DNA of 64,000 nt, from positions 47,710,454-47,774,453 of the forward strand of contig NC_092234.1 of the NCBI RefSeq assembly GCF_036320965.1. Direction: 5' to 3'. Below are positions 22,213 to 33,000 of this stretch, piece after piece. Under the pieces are notes generated by a model. The model was not told the origin of the DNA. It did not search any database and saw nothing but the letters and a program-made list of their open reading frames with translations. Position numbers and translations under genes: made by a program. How positions within the stretch are numbered: position 1 is the stretch's first letter; each line of letters starts with the position of its first letter. Origin of the DNA: Panulirus ornatus. Lineage: Eukaryota > Arthropoda > Malacostraca > Decapoda > Palinuridae.

Positions 22213-25200
22213 AAAGAAAATGAATCACATAAATGTTTTTAGAAATTTAAAAAATTAGGGATTTAGTTGAATTTACTAGATTTTTGATGAAATAGCTATA
22301 CTGACGGACTTGTGTTGCCATTAACAACTGTGATTCTTAGTGATCCTAATTATTATATGATCAACTGCCAGTTGAGCTACATCTTCATACATAGCTGTGA
22401 TGTAATTAATAGAACAGGGAGTGCAGTTGTAGAAACAAGGGAAATGCATCCTCTTTGAATGGAACATTATTTTATAAATGTGTAAATTAGCAATTCAGAT
22501 GTGATATTTCACAAGATAGAATTTGAATGCATGTTATAAAGTAAAAACGGGTTAAATATATATATATATATATATATATATCAAGTAGAGTAGTTTAGTA
22601 TCAGTTATAAACAAATGAACATCTTTGCCATTTACTAGTATAAACATTACAGTACCAAAGTATATAAATCCTGAAAAAAATTTCCAAAATGAGATATAGT
22701 AAGAGTACTGAACGTCAACTTGAGTTTTAGGCCTGTGCGTCCAGTGAAAATTATAATTCTGTTTCATGCTTTCTTAATGTGTGTAGTAGATTTTTCTTTC
22801 TTTTTCAGTCTAATTAATTACCTCTCATGTCTTAGCAGTGTAGCATAAGGAACAAACAGTGGCGTCATTTGCAGACATTCATTCTCTAGCTGTCATTTAT
22901 TTATGTCCCAAAACCAGAGTCCATTATTATTAATTTATAAAAGCAAAATTTAATAGAGATACCTTTTAATTTTTGATTCGTTGGTCTTAGAACCTCTCAG
23001 GGAACATTTGCAAAGAATTCATTCACCCTTGCTGGACTTTTTCATACAAAGTACTCTACAATTGTAAGCTTTCAGGTTTCTTCTGGTTCATGTGATGAAT
23101 TATATGTATTAATGATAGTTTTACAGATGCTTACTATGCTCATATTTGTGAACCTGTAGAACTAAATGTTCAATAACTGTTTTGTATTGTAGCACTGTAT
23201 GTCAAACGCTATCTGCTTGTCAGCACCAGTTGATGCACTTTCACCTGTATTCTTTCCCTAAACATAGCTACAAGCTGAAACATCATCCCTCCACCAACTG
23301 CCTTGTAATTCTTTGTAAAGCACATCTCGTAGAACGTTGTTTAGATGATCATGTTATTTAAAATTTTCCAGATGAATCAAATATAGAGCTTATTCTTGGT
23401 AGGGAGGAAAAAAATCAAAATACCTCCAATTCCACAACGTCTCATGTAAATCATCAAAACGAATAATAGTATGTATTTAGGTTAGAAAGAATGTATTTCT
23501 TGCATTCAAATTTTGGTTAAACAATGTTAGGTACATAAAGGCTCAGAAAATAACAAAACTTGATCAGTTGAAGTGAAAATCACTGCACTAAAACAAGGAT
23601 GAAAGTTAGTATAGTATTTAAGGGTATGTCAGATCTGCTGTTTTAAGCAGTCATTAACAATGCAATTAAGTTAGTGAACCTTTATTCATAGGATATATAT
23701 TATTTACAAGACATGAATTGTGTGTTCATATGAGATTGCTACCACCTTTACGAATTCTTCATGATATTGTGGAGATGGTTCATAACAAAACTGAATAAGA
23801 TTCTGCAGTCAGTAACTACTACGAATGTGGGAAAAAGACAATTTTTTTTATCTCCCAGAGACTAGAAATTACAGATTTTCTTTTATGATTATTGTTACAG
23901 TAATAAACAGTATTTAACTTTGAAATGTACTGAACACAGGAAGTGAAATGTGTGACAAGTAAGGATAACATCTTAGAATTGTGTCCTTCTGCCCAAACAA
24001 TAAGTTTCTAGCGCCCAAAGCAACATGTGGCATGAAATTATTGTATTTCCACACTACTGTTCATACAAACTCAGCTTGTGCCAAACTTTGGAAATATGGT
24101 AGCAATCATAAAATATTTTTGCTAAAGAATTTGCGGTGTTGGGTGAGTAGTGAACTATGATTCATGTGTTGTAGAACTGTGCATATATCTTTTCTTTTTT
24201 ACACGAAGAAATTATCTAAGTATGTCAAGTGTGCTCCATGTTACTAATAAAGGCATTGTAAACAAGATGCAAAAAGTAGAAGAAAATTATTGATACTTTG
24301 GACAAGTATTGGTAATCCCCATGCGTACATGGTCTTAAATTTTTATGATGTGCTTTTTCTTCATAAATGTTTTGTTTTGTAACATTGTATAGGTCAAATA
24401 GTACATCATTTAACAGCATCACTATTACAGTGAATTTATTAATATAAATCCTTCTAGTGTGTAAATGTTTAAAATCATTATACTTTTTAAAGTTTTTTGT
24501 CTTGCAATTGTTCATAAATTATCATTTTAAAAGATTATCTGAATACTACCACAATTATGTACATGTTTACAATGATTATAAGGTCATAATTCTGTTTTTG
24601 GTCTTGCTTTTACATGTACATATTTGCATATACATTCTTTTATATTATGTATGCATTCTGGACATAGAAAGTTGTAAATTGTGTTCCAACATCACTATTT
24701 TGGATTGAGCCTAGATTGGTGGTATAAATATTCATACACTTTTATTTTCACTTTTTTAATACAAATTATGTCTGTAGTTTGACCGGATAATGCACGTCTA
24801 AGGCTGGCATGTATTTCAAATCATTAAGTGCATCAGTGAACCCAAAATTGAATTTCTGGTGAATTTTCAATGCTTTTTGACACATTGTACTACAGCTTTT
24901 TTTTTTCTTTATACATGAATTATCCATACACTTGTTCAGAAACGAGTAACAATTATTTTAGGTTTGTTACACTTTAAATGGTGATTTTATGAATATTTTG
25001 CGCTCATAAATTTTGATGTTTTCTCCCTTGACACTATATTTAGAATTATTTAACAAATTATGGTGATGCCATTGACATAATTATATATAATTAGAATTTT
25101 GAGAAAGACACACTTTTTATAAACGTTATAATTCATTGTCATTTTTCTGAACTACTTGTCATTTCAATGAAAATGCTAATGATGACCAATTATTGACTTG

Positions 25201-25690
25201 TGCTACTTTATTTTTGTGACCATAAATGTTTGCATATTGTATAAATTGTGTAACATTTATTTTTGAGACCATAATTGTTTACCTTTGAAATTTTGCATAT
25301 TGTATATATAATGACAACTGTATATACACTTATTTCTTTAGAAAAAAAAAGCATATATATAATAAAACCCAAAAACAGAGTATGGCTTTATTTGACCTGT
25401 ATGTATATTTTGTGCCATACTCTTGGAAGGTCTCTGCATACCCTTCACCACAGTTATATACTTTTTCACTTGTGTAGAAGCATCAGGAACATAAGTGACC
25501 TCAGTAATGAATGTCTAATACAGCATAACTCTTGCTTTATGTTATAGCTGAAAATTTCAGTGCAAAACTTTTTCCAAACATGTCTGATAACTGATGGCCT
25601 ATGTTGGATCAGGAGTATCCTTAATGAGATTTTGCTACCTTCCATCCATTGACAAAACATGAATGTAAGCTTCTAAATTTTTGCAACTGC
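22213..25690 (+). other. Carrier 3' UTR and downstream intergenic DNA
   Basis: AT-rich, with no recognised coding exon on either strand. Possible polyadenylation signals AATAAA lie at 23902-23907, 24246-24251 and 25361-25366. Nothing in the sequence decides which is used. A short (TA)n lies at 22556-22581. Confidence 0.55.
22556..22581. repeat. (TA)n microsatellite
   Basis: A short TA tract in the presumed 3' UTR of the carrier gene. Confidence 0.9.
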
Positions 25691-25692
25691 CA

Positions 25693-25815
25693 CTGTATCA
25701 AGGCAAAGGGGATAAAGATCTCAAACTACAGGCATAAGTCAGTTAAATATACCTCGAAAATTATATGCGAGGTTATTGATTGAGAGGGTGAAAGCATGTA
25801 CAGAGCATCAAATTT
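25693..25815 (+). pseudogene. LINE RT fragment
   Basis: Matches 26490-26610 of the longer copy below: GCAAAGGGGATAA, CAGGCATAAGT and TATTGATTGAGAGGGTGAA are shared. This is the KSKGDK...LIERVKACT segment of RT, decayed and frame-broken. It ends abruptly where an oppositely oriented LINE 3' end begins. Confidence 0.7.
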
Positions 25816-25930
25816 GTTGCTGTCTCCCGTGTTAGCGAGGTAGCGCAAGGAAACAGACGAAAGAATGGCCCAACACACACACACACACAATACATTTCAA
25901 CTTATACATACATAGACGTATGCATATATA
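25816..25930 (-). mobile_element. LINE 3' terminus only
   Basis: The last ~115 bp of the LINE 3' UTR on the - strand (CTGTCTCCCGTGTTAGCGAG, then GTAGCGCAAGGAAACAGACG), with a short CA tract. No coding part remains. Confidence 0.8.
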
Positions 25931-25935
25931 CACAT

Positions 25936-28193
25936 TTGGACGATATTTGCAGGGAAATAATGCAAATGAGTGGGAGATGTATAAAAGAAAGAGGCAGGAG
26001 GTCAAGAGAAAGGTGCAAGAGGTGAAAAAGAGGGCAAATGAGAGTTGGGATGAGAGAGTATCATTAAATTTTAGGGAGAATAAAAAGATGTTTTGGAAGG
26101 AGGTAAATAAAGTGCGTAAGACATGGGAACTTCAGTGAAGGGGGCTGATGGGGAGTTGATAACAAGTAGTGGTGATGTGAGAAGGAGGTGGAGTGAGTAT
26201 TTTGAGGTTTTGTTGAATGTGTTTGATGATAGAGTGGCAGATATAGGGTGTTTTGGTCGAGGTGGTGTGCAAAGTGAGAGGGTTAGGGAAAATGATTTGG
26301 TAAACAGAGAAGAGGTAGTAAAAGCTTTGCGGAAGATGAAAGCTGGCAAGGCAGCGGGTTTGGATGGTATTGCAGTGGAATTTATAAAAAAAAAGTGGGT
26401 GACTGGTTGGTAAGGTTATTTAATGTATGTATGATTCATGGAGAGGTGCCTGAGGATTGGCGGAATGCTTGCATAGTGCCATTGTACAAAAGCAAAGGGG
26501 ATAAGAATGAGTGCTCAGATTACAGAGGTATAAGTTTGTTGAGTATTCCTAGTAAATTTTATGGGAGGGTATTGATTGAGAGGGTGAAGGCATGTACAGA
26601 CCATCAGATTGGGGAAGAGCAGTGTGGTTTCAGAAGTGGTAGAGGATGTGTGGATCAGGTGTTTGCTTTGAAGAATGTATGTGAGAAATACTTAGAAAAG
26701 CAAATGGATTTGTATGTAGCATTATGGATCTGGAGAAGGCATATGATAGAGTTGATAGGGATGCTCTGTGGAAGGTATTAAGAATATATGGTGTGGGAGG
26801 CAAGTTGTTAGAAGCAGTGAAAAGTTTTTATCGAGGATGTAAGGCATGTGTATGTGTAGGAAGAGAGGAAAGTGATTGGTTCTCAGTGAATGTAGGTTTG
26901 CGGCAGGGGTGTGTGATGTCTCCATGGTTGTTTAATTTGTTTATGGATGGGGTTGTTAGGGAGGTGAATGCAAGAGTTTTGGAAAGAGGGGCAAGTATGA
27001 AGTCTGTTGTGGATGAGAGAGCTTAGGATGTGAGTCAGTTGTTGTTCGCTGATGATACAGCGCTGGTGGCTGATTCATGTGAGAAACTGCAGAAGCTGGT
27101 GACTGAGTTTGGTAAAGTGTGTGAAATAAGGAAATTGAGAGTAAATGTGAATAAGAGCAAGGTTATTAGGGTCAAGTCAATTGGGAGGTAAGTTTGAATG
27201 GAGAAAAACTGGAGGAAGTGAAGTGTTTTAGATATCTGGCAGTGGATGGAACCATGGAAGCGGAAGTGAATCATACAGTGGGGGAGGGGGCGAAAATTCT
27301 GGGAACCTTGAAGAATGTGTGGAAGTCGAGAACATTATCTCAGAAAGCAAAAATGGGTATGTTTGAAGGAATAGTGGTTACAACAATGTTGTATGGTTGC
27401 GAGGCATGGGCTATGGATAGAGTTGTGCGAAGAAGGGTGGATGTGCTGGAAATGAGATGTTTGAGGACAATATGTGGTGTGAGGTGGTTTGATCGAGTAA
27501 GTAATGTAAGGGTAAGAGAGATGTCTGGTAATAAAAAGAGTGTGGTTGAGAGAGCAGAAGAGGGTGTTTTGAAATGGTTTGGTCACATGGAGAAAATGAG
27601 AGGAAAGATTGACCAAGAGGATATATGTGTCAGAGGTGGAGGGAACGAGGAGAAGAGGGAGACCAAATTGGAGGTGGAAAGATGGAGTGAAAAAGATTTT
27701 GAGTGATCGGGGCCTGAACATGCAGGAGGGTGAAAGGCGGGCAAGGAATAGAGTGAATTGGAACAATTGGTGTACCGGGGTCGACGTGCAGTCAATGGAT
27801 TGAACCAGGGCATGTGAAGCGTCTGGGGTAAATCATGGAAAGTTGTGTGGGGCCTGGATGTGGAAAGGGAGCTGTGGTTTCGGGCATTATTACATGACAG
27901 CTAGAGACTGAGCGTGAACGAATGGGGCCTTTGTTGTCTTTTCCTAGTGCTACCTCGCACACATGAGGGGGGAGGGGGTTGTTATTTCATGTGTGGCGAG
28001 GTGGCGATGGGAATGAATAAAGGCAGACAGTATGAATTATGTACATGTGTATATATGTATATGTCTGTGTGTGTATATATATATATGTACACATTGAGAT
28101 GTATAGGTATGTATATTTGCGTGTGTATGTATATACATGTGTATGTGGGTGGGTTGGGCCATTCTTTCATCTGTTTCCTTGCGCTACCTCGCT
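25936..28193 (+). mobile_element. LINE copy i, longest copy of the main family, decayed
   Basis: Covers the most upstream coding sequence seen for this family. In order: NEWEMYKRKRQEVKRKVQEV (charged linker), GKAAGLDGIAVEFIKK, VPEDWRNACIVPLYKSKGDK, YRGISLLSIPSKFYGRVL, GEEQCGFRSGRGCVDQVFAL (RT motifs 0-2), MDLEKAYDRVDRDALWK (motif A), [19 protein letters not shown] (B), [11 protein letters not shown] (C), and the C-terminal region to about 27810. It has the long-form 3' UTR. Frameshifts lie near 26395 and 26722, a TAG at about 27024, and small deletions near 27170 and 27240. No endonuclease domain is visible. The 3' terminus is cut at CGCTACCTCGCT, then TTA repeats follow. Confidence 0.88.
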
Positions 28194-28287
28194 ATTATTA
28201 TTATTATTATTTTTATTATACTTTGTTGCTGTCCCCTGCATTAACGAAGTAGCGCAAGGAAACAAACGAAAGAATGGTCCAACCCAC
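28194..28287 (-). mobile_element. TTA repeat plus LINE 3' terminus fragment
   Basis: A short (TTA)n at 28194-28215 is followed by a - strand LINE terminus of about 70 bp (TTTGTTGCTGTCCCCTGCAT, AGTAGCGCAAGGAAAC). It forms a tail-to-tail junction with copy i. Confidence 0.75.
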
Positions 28288-29018
28288 CTACAGTGTAATG
28301 TAAGTTAGCAAAGAAATCATTTTATAGAGTTGAGCCCAAACCTCCCATTGACACCAAGAATCTTTTAGTTCTTCCTTTTAATAATAATTTCACTTTACTT
28401 CCCATGTTGCTTGAATCTTTTAATGTAAATGTTGCCTTCAGCAACAATAATACTATAAAGAATATCTTAATCAGGAATTCACCAGAAAATTCTCTAGGAT
28501 GCATCTATAAAGTGCCATGTGGGTATGGTGATAAATTTTATGTTGGGCAGACTGGTAAGGATCTTTCTGTTAGACCTAAGCAACATAAATATAGTATAAG
28601 AACGGGACAAGAATCAAATGCCTTGTTTAATCACGTTAAAAACTATGATCATTTGACTGGAGGAATGCCATCTCAGTTATTAACTCTAAATATATACTAT
28701 CACGAGAAATATCATTGAATCTTCTATTATTAAATCCACAAAGAATTATAATCTTAATATTAGTGATTGTCTATACAAATTAGATAACTTTATTATTGAT
28801 AAAATTTGTAAAATGATAAGTTTATGAATGCTCGTTGTATGTCTTACCAAATGGCGTCCTAGCTTTGTCTCTTTGATGTATATCAACTGACTGACTAACT
28901 CTTGTGTCTCCCCTGATGACGTGATTATTACACGAAAGTGCACTTGGGAGCTTTTCGTGTTTCATTTTCCCCGTGGACTCATAGGAATATCTTGATCACA
29001 CGCAAAATTGTGATCCTT

Positions 29019-29021
<3 letters not shown>
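28288..29021 (+). mobile_element. Penelope-like element fragment with GIY-YIG endonuclease
   Basis: The + strand frame from about 28291 to 28718 reads KLAKKSFYRVEPKPPIDTKN, FTLLPMLLESFNVNVAFSNN, GCIYKVPCGYGDKFYVGQTG, KDLSVRPKQHK. CIYKVPC...FYVGQTG is the GIY-YIG nuclease core (IY and YVG), with Arg two residues after LSV, as in Penelope-like elements. A frameshift near 28705 separates the C-terminus (NIIESSIIKSTKNYNLN...). Downstream lies a hammerhead-like fold (28908-28950), and the element ends at (AT)n. RT is missing. Confidence 0.85.
28908..28950 (+). ncRNA. Hammerhead-ribozyme-like motif in Penelope-like element
   Basis: The type I hammerhead order is present. Stem I 5' strand is CTCCC (28908-28912). 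The core CTGATGA follows (28913-28919). An unpaired C at 28920 precedes stem II, GTG (28921-28923) with CAC (28931-28933). Then come GAA (28934-28936) and a short stem III, AG/CT with a TGCA loop (28937-28944). T is at the cleavage position (28945), and the stem I 3' strand is GGGAG (28946-28950). All invariant core bases are present. The extra C before stem II is the one irregularity. Hammerheads are known from Penelope-like elements; self-cleavage here is inference. Confidence 0.7.
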
Positions 29022-29098
<77 letters not shown>

Positions 29099-29204
29099 TT
29101 ATACACATGTATATACATACACGTCCACACGCACATATACATACCTATACATTTCAACGTATACATATATATACATACACAGACATATACACATGTATAT
29201 GATT
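29022..29204. repeat. (AT)n followed by CA/TA-rich LINE 3' UTR fragment
   Basis: About 70 bp of AT (29022-29091) is followed by ACACATGTATATACATACAC, then GTCCACACGCACATATACATACC. This is the CA/TA part of the long LINE 3' UTR in - orientation, without coding part or terminus. Confidence 0.75.
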
Positions 29205-29835
29205 CATCTTGCTTAAGTCTAACATAAAGATCCTTACCAGTCTACCCATTAGAAAACAATAAGCTTTTACAAGGGATTTTTTAAACAGCCTGCGGAACTA
29301 TCTGATGATTTCTTTAAGAAGATATTCTTTATAGTGTTCTTATTGCTAAAAGCTACATTTACATTAAAGGATTTAAGCAATATGGGGAGTAATGTAAAAT
29401 TATCACTAAAAGGGAGAACTAAAAGATTCATGGTATCAAGAGGAGGTTTGGGTTTAACTGTATAAAATGATTTCTTTGCCAACTTAAGAGATTTAGCAAC
29501 AAAAGTTCTGGGATACTCTAACTTAGATCCAATCGAACACATCTTTTCAAACAATTCATCAATAAATTCTGGACTGCATATACATAATGCCATAAGGGAC
29601 ATCGACTGGAATGATGATTGTTTAAGTCTATCATACTGAGCTGAGTAATAATGAATGTAAGAATAAACACTGGTGGGTTTCCTGTGTGCATATGCTAAAC
29701 TTAAACAAGTTACCAACCCTATGGACCATGCAATCTAAAAATGGTAACATACAATCATTTTCCACTTTCACTGCACATTTGATAGAATCACAGTGAAAAG
29801 GGATATTTTTCCACACTGCTGAAAATGGCAAACAC
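29205..29835 (-). mobile_element. Penelope-like element fragment (RT C-terminus to linker)
   Basis: On the - strand, CMLPFLDCMVHRVGNLFKFS is the LPFLD segment of Penelope RT. After a frameshift near 29700, AHRKPTSVYSYIHYYSAQYD is followed by a linker, then KLAKKSFYTVKPKPPLDTMN and FTLLPILLKSFNVNVAFSNK. The last two are homologous to the + strand fragment at 28288. The GIY-YIG region is reduced to GRLVRIFM-like remnants near 29210-29260. It is head-opposed to the other fragment across an AT tract. Confidence 0.82.
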
Positions 29836-30649
29836 CTCCAAACACTCTCTAGCTCTCTTCCATTTTAAAACTTACATTCCCCAACCCCCCTACCCCTTCT
29901 TTCAAACCACCCTATTACAAAAAAGAAGAAAAAAAAGAGGAGGCCTAACAGGTTAGGGAGAGAATGACACCAGAAAGACTTATACACCATTGTAGTCTGG
30001 ACCATAACTAACAAACTGTTGGAGAGATATACATACATTAAAAAGAATAAATATTCAGGCAGTCAAAAAAAAGGCAAAAGGATGCATGTCTTTGGTGGAG
30101 GAATGCTCAACATATTCAAATCTGCTTTCATTTCTGACTTTCCAAAAAAATTTCCCAGGGTCATTTTAGTTTTGTAAGGTATTTCTTCTACCTGTGCAGC
30201 GTGTTGCCAGAGGGTGGTGTGAGAGCCTTGTCATAGCTAACCTTTTCATTTATCACTTTTAAGAGGACTACATCTTCCTCAGTAGTGTTAAAGTCTGACC
30301 ATCTCACTTGGACACTGCAGTTTAGTGTCATCCTAACTATATAACTCTCCCTCTCTTTTATGGGTCTCAAATGAATGGGTAATCATGGTGGCAGAGAGAA
30401 ACAGTATTGAGCACCATGCAAGACGATGATGAACGTAACATGCTAGCCCTGCATTCTTGCAAAGTCCTGTTGTAGGTAGGAAGGTATGTATACTAGTAGG
30501 TAGGTTGTAGGTAAGGTAGATAGCTAGGTATGTGGGTAGGTAGTAGGTAAGAGGGTACATGGGTAGGTCAGTATGAAGGTAAGTAGGTAGTAGGTAACAA
30601 GATAGCTAAGCATTTATGTAGGTACGTATATATATATATATATTTTTTT
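29836..30649. other. Non-coding DNA with dispersed repeat and GGTA-rich tract
   Basis: 30060-30260 matches the intronic repeat at 14040-14270. 30470-30615 is a loose (GTAGGTAG) tract; a similar tract lies at 31600-31690. No gene was recognised. Confidence 0.5.
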
Positions 30650-30880
30650 CTTTTCTTTTAAACTATTCGCCATTTCCCGCGTAGCAAGGTAGCGTTAAGA
30701 ACAGAGGACTGGGCCTTTTTTGAAATATCCTCACCTGGCCCCCTCTGTTCCTTCTTTTAGAAAATAAAAAAAAAAACGAGAGGGGAGGATTTCCAGCCCC
30801 CCACTCCCTCCCCTTTCAGTTGCCTTCTACGACACGCAGAGAATACGTGGGAAGTATTCTTAATCCCCTATCCCCAGGGA
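30650..30880 (-). mobile_element. SINE-like element S1, copy 2
   Basis: The complete ~230-bp S1 unit in - orientation has the shared LINE-type terminus at its left end (AACTATTCGCCATTTCCCGC). Its 5' hairpin end (CCCCAGGGATTATA) lies at the right against (AT)n. Confidence 0.8.
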
Positions 30881-30901
30881 TTATATATATATATATATAT
30901 A
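30881..30901. repeat. (AT)n at centre of head-to-head S1 pair
   Basis: About 10 AT units lie between the mirrored 5' hairpins of two S1 copies. Confidence 0.9.
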
Positions 30902-31143
30902 TCCCTGGGGATAGGGGAGAAAGAATACTTCCCACGTATTCCCTGTGTGTCGTAGAAGGCGACTAAAAGGGAAGGGTGCGGGGGGGCTGGAAATCCTCCC
31001 CTCTCATTTTTTTTTAATTTTCCAAAAGAAGGAACAGAGAAGGGGGCCAGGTGAGGATATTCCCTCAAAGGCCCAGTCCTCTGTTCTTAACGCTATACCT
31101 CGCTATCGCGGGAAATGACGGATAGTATGAAAAAAGAAAAAAA
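30902..31143 (+). mobile_element. SINE-like element S1, copy 3
   Basis: The + orientation S1 runs from ATCCCTGGGGATAGGGGAG to the terminus with GGGAAATGACGGATAGTATG and an A-rich tail. With copy 2 it forms an inverted repeat of about 500 bp. Confidence 0.8.
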
Positions 31144-31157
31144 ATATATAGATATAA

Positions 31158-31580
31158 GAAGTGTCTGGGGTAAACCATAGAAAGTTCTTCAAAATATTCA
31201 CTCCATCTCCTTCTCACATCACCACTACTAGTTATCACCTCCCCATTAGCCCCCTTCACTGAAGTTCCCATTTGTTCCCTTGTCTTACGCACTTTATATA
31301 CCTCCTTGCAAAACATCTTTTTATTCTCCCTAAAATTTAATGATACTCTCTCACCCCAACTCTCATTTGCCCTCTTTTTCACCACTTGCACCTTTCTCTT
31401 GACCTCCTGCCTCTTTCTTTTATACATCTCCCACTCGTCTGCATTATTTCGATGCAAAAATCGTCCAAATGCCTCTCTCCTCTCTTTCACTAATAATCTT
31501 ACTTCTTCATCCCACCATCGTCTGTTTCCTTGCGCTACCTTGCTGATGTGGGAGACAGCAACAAAGTATAAAAAATAAAA
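31158..31580. mobile_element. Rearranged LINE copy j (internal inversion)
   Basis: Three abutting parts are visible. 31158-31190 is + strand 3' UTR start (GTGTCTGGGGTAAACCATAG). 31190-31516 is a - strand coding block (HRNNADEWEMYKRKRQEVKR, ANESWGERVSLNFRENKKMF, TSSGDVRRRWSEYFEE). 31517-31575 is + strand terminal sequence (TCTGTTTCCTTGCGCTACCT, then GGGAGACAGCAACAAAG) with an A-rich tail. The last two parts fit a 5'-inversion (twin-priming) product. Confidence 0.72.
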
Positions 31581-31889
31581 ATAAAAATATATATATATAT
31601 AGAAAGGTAAGTAGTAGGAAAGAAGGTATGTAAGTAGGTATTCATGTAGGTTTGTAAGTAGATATAAGGATAAGAGGGTACGCAGTTAAAAAGGTACTTA
31701 CTGATGATTTAAAATGCAATCCACACTTGCTTCAGTATGTAATGTCATCCGTTTTAGGCTCCAAGCCGAGGAGAGTACCCCGATTTGTGCACCCAGTGCC
31801 TCACACTTCCAAACCAGACATCACCAGCATGTGAATTAACCTGAAATCAATCAAGAATCGACAGAATTAAATTACAGTCACCTAAGGTT
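31581..31889. other. Unique DNA with short AT and GGTA tracts
   Basis: A short (AT)n near 31588-31600 and a GTAGGTA-type tract to about 31690, then unique sequence. No gene was recognised. Confidence 0.45.
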
Positions 31890-32808
31890 ATTTTTTTTTT
31901 TTTTTTTTTTTTTTATACTTTGTCGCTGTCTCCCGCGTTTGCGAGGTAGCGCAAGGAAACAGACGAAAGAAATGGCCCAACCCCCCCCCCCCATACACAT
32001 GTACATACACTCGTCCACACACGCAAATATACATACCTACACAGCTTTCCATGGTTTACCCCAGACGCTTCACATGCCTTGCTTCAATCCACTGACAGCA
32101 CGTCAACCCCTGTATACCACATGACTCCAATTCACTCTATTTCTTGCCCTCCTTTCACCCTCCTGCATGTTCAGGCCCCGATCACACAAAATCTTTTTCA
32201 CTCCATCTTTCCACCTCCAATTTGGTCTCCCTCTTCTCCTCGTTCCCTCCACCTCCGACACATATATCCTCTTGGTCAATCTCTCCTCACTCATTCTCTC
32301 CATGTGCCCAAACCATTTCAAAACACCCTCTTCTGCTCTCTCAACCACGCTCTTTTTATTTCCACACATCTCTCTCACCCTTACGTTACTTACTCGATCA
32401 AACCACCTCACACCACACATTGTCCTCAAACATCTCATTTCCAGCACATCCATCCTCCTGCGCACATCTCTATCCATAGCCCACGCCTCGCAACCATACA
32501 ACATTGTTGGAACCACTATTCCCTCAAACATACCCATTTTTGCTTTCCGAGATAATGTTCTCGACTTCCACACATTTTTCAAGGCTCCCAAAATTTTCGC
32601 CCCCTCCCCCACCCTATGATCCACTTCCGCTTCCATGGTTCCATCCGCTGACAGATCCACTCCCAGATATCTAAAACACTTCACTTCCTCCAGTTTTTCT
32701 CCATTCAAACTCACCTCCCAATTGACTTGACCCTCACCCCTACTGTACCTAATAACCTTGCTCTTATTCACATTTACTCTCAACTTTCTTCTTCCACACA
32801 CTTTACCA
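31890..32808 (-). mobile_element. LINE copy k, 5'-truncated, open frame
   Basis: The - strand frame (about 32103-32801) is open from [20 protein letters not shown] to VVYRG and stop, all of it downstream of the RT active site. The short-form 3' UTR ends in a terminus with about 20 T (A-tail) at 31890-31912. The sequence is nearly the same as copy a, including LSADG in place of LAADG. That marks copies a and k as closest relatives. Confidence 0.86.
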
Positions 32809-33000
32809 TTAATATTGGGTTCATTTAGTCACCTGACATGAGCAGTATTGGTCCAGCGATGTCAAAAGAGCATTTGAGATCTCATTGTGTCAAAAGTTAT
32901 GTTTGGCTATATCACATATCCCTACTTATGTTTAAAATAAGTAATACTTGAGGTTACTTGACATTAAGTAAAATATTGATTGATTGAATGGCTTATTTAG
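32809..33000. other. Unique DNA between two LINEs
   Basis: No feature recognised. Confidence 0.4.
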
